This document shows, piece after piece, positions 28,580 to 28,633 of a stretch of DNA of 28,633 nucleotides. This DNA is from CABMGO01 sp964408125 (GTDB lineage Archaea; Nanobdellota; Nanobdellia; Pacearchaeales; GW2011-AR1). The first letter of the stretch is position 1. The number at the start of each line of letters is the position of its first letter. The stretch spans positions 1 through 28,633 of the forward strand of contig CAYOYC010000008.1 of assembly GCA_964408125.1 (NCBI GenBank). Direction: 5' to 3'. A program made the position numbers and the translations under genes. Under the pieces are notes generated by a model. The model was not told the DNA's origin. It saw only the letters and a list, made by a program, of their open reading frames with translations, and did no database searches.

Positions 28580-28633
28580 ATGGAAACAGAAAACCAAGGG
28601 ATGCCTATAATAAAAAGAGAAGATGGATATACC
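28580..28633 (+). CDS. Start of an unidentified gene, truncated by the window edge
   Basis: An ATG with an open frame of 18 codons to the end of the window (METENQGMPIIKREDGYT). It is supported by a TATA box at the standard distance and by its position 39 nt after the TrmB-type gene. The product cannot be identified from this length. Confidence 0.45.
   Translation, partial: METENQGMPIIKREDGYT

Overview
The window reads as a compact, AT-rich archaeal chromosome. It carries an archaeal exosome (Rrp4/Rrp41/Rrp42), RNA polymerase subunits RpoK and RpoE with Spt4, eukaryote-type ribosomal proteins eS24 and eS31, RNase P protein Rpp30, Dph2, Cbf5, MCM, an RPA-like ssDNA-binding protein, aRF1 and aMBF1. 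Small gene sizes, broken-up classical operons and several families I associate with DPANN genomes suggest a Woesearchaeota/Pacearchaeota/Nanoarchaeota-like lineage. That placement is inference; there is no rRNA here.

Layout. 1-4460 (minus): rrp4-rrp41-rrp42-rpoK with 4-nt overlaps, then an RGG/zinc-ribbon protein and an enolase with its own promoter. 4563-6827 (plus): an overlapping three-gene operon (coiled-coil/Q-rich protein, a stand-alone secretion-ATPase N-domain-like protein, DUF357), a small orphan and UMP kinase. 6831-9206 (minus): Rpp30, then rpoE-spt4-eS24-eS31, and an FCF1-type PIN protein. 9406-12262: an unknown protein, an antitoxin-like/PIN pair, tRNA-Trp (minus), an MscL-type channel and a small Cys protein. 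12265-13690 (minus): Dph2 and an unknown protein. 13767-18026 (plus): Cbf5, MCM, a gene split by an in-frame UGA, and RPA. 18023-22877 (minus): a small unknown, extended aMBF1, the scpB-glycosyltransferase-membrane protein operon, and aRF1. 22969-28633: more accessory content, with a possible nucleotidyltransferase, a MutS-type ATPase, YdeI-like and GIY-YIG genes, a three-gene membrane-associated operon, a divergent TrmB-type regulator and the start of another gene.

Transcription signals are unusually regular. Almost every gene heading a transcription unit has a TATA-like octamer centred 25.5 nt before the A of its start codon, which predicts leaderless mRNAs. Genes inside operons overlap by 1-4 nt, and a few carry a Shine-Dalgarno sequence. 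I used this rule to correct several starts.

Most of the window is information-processing housekeeping. The parts that most deserve attention are the UGA-split gene (16784-17380), the ATPase-less secretion-ATPase N-domain operon (4563-5844), aRF1 lacking its mini-domain, the TrmB-linked membrane operon with a candidate operator (26123-28540), and the antitoxin-like/PIN pair (10337-11565). No CRISPR array, insertion sequence, rRNA or replication origin was seen. No gene-free stretch exceeds 300 bases; the longest is about 200 bases (9207-9405).
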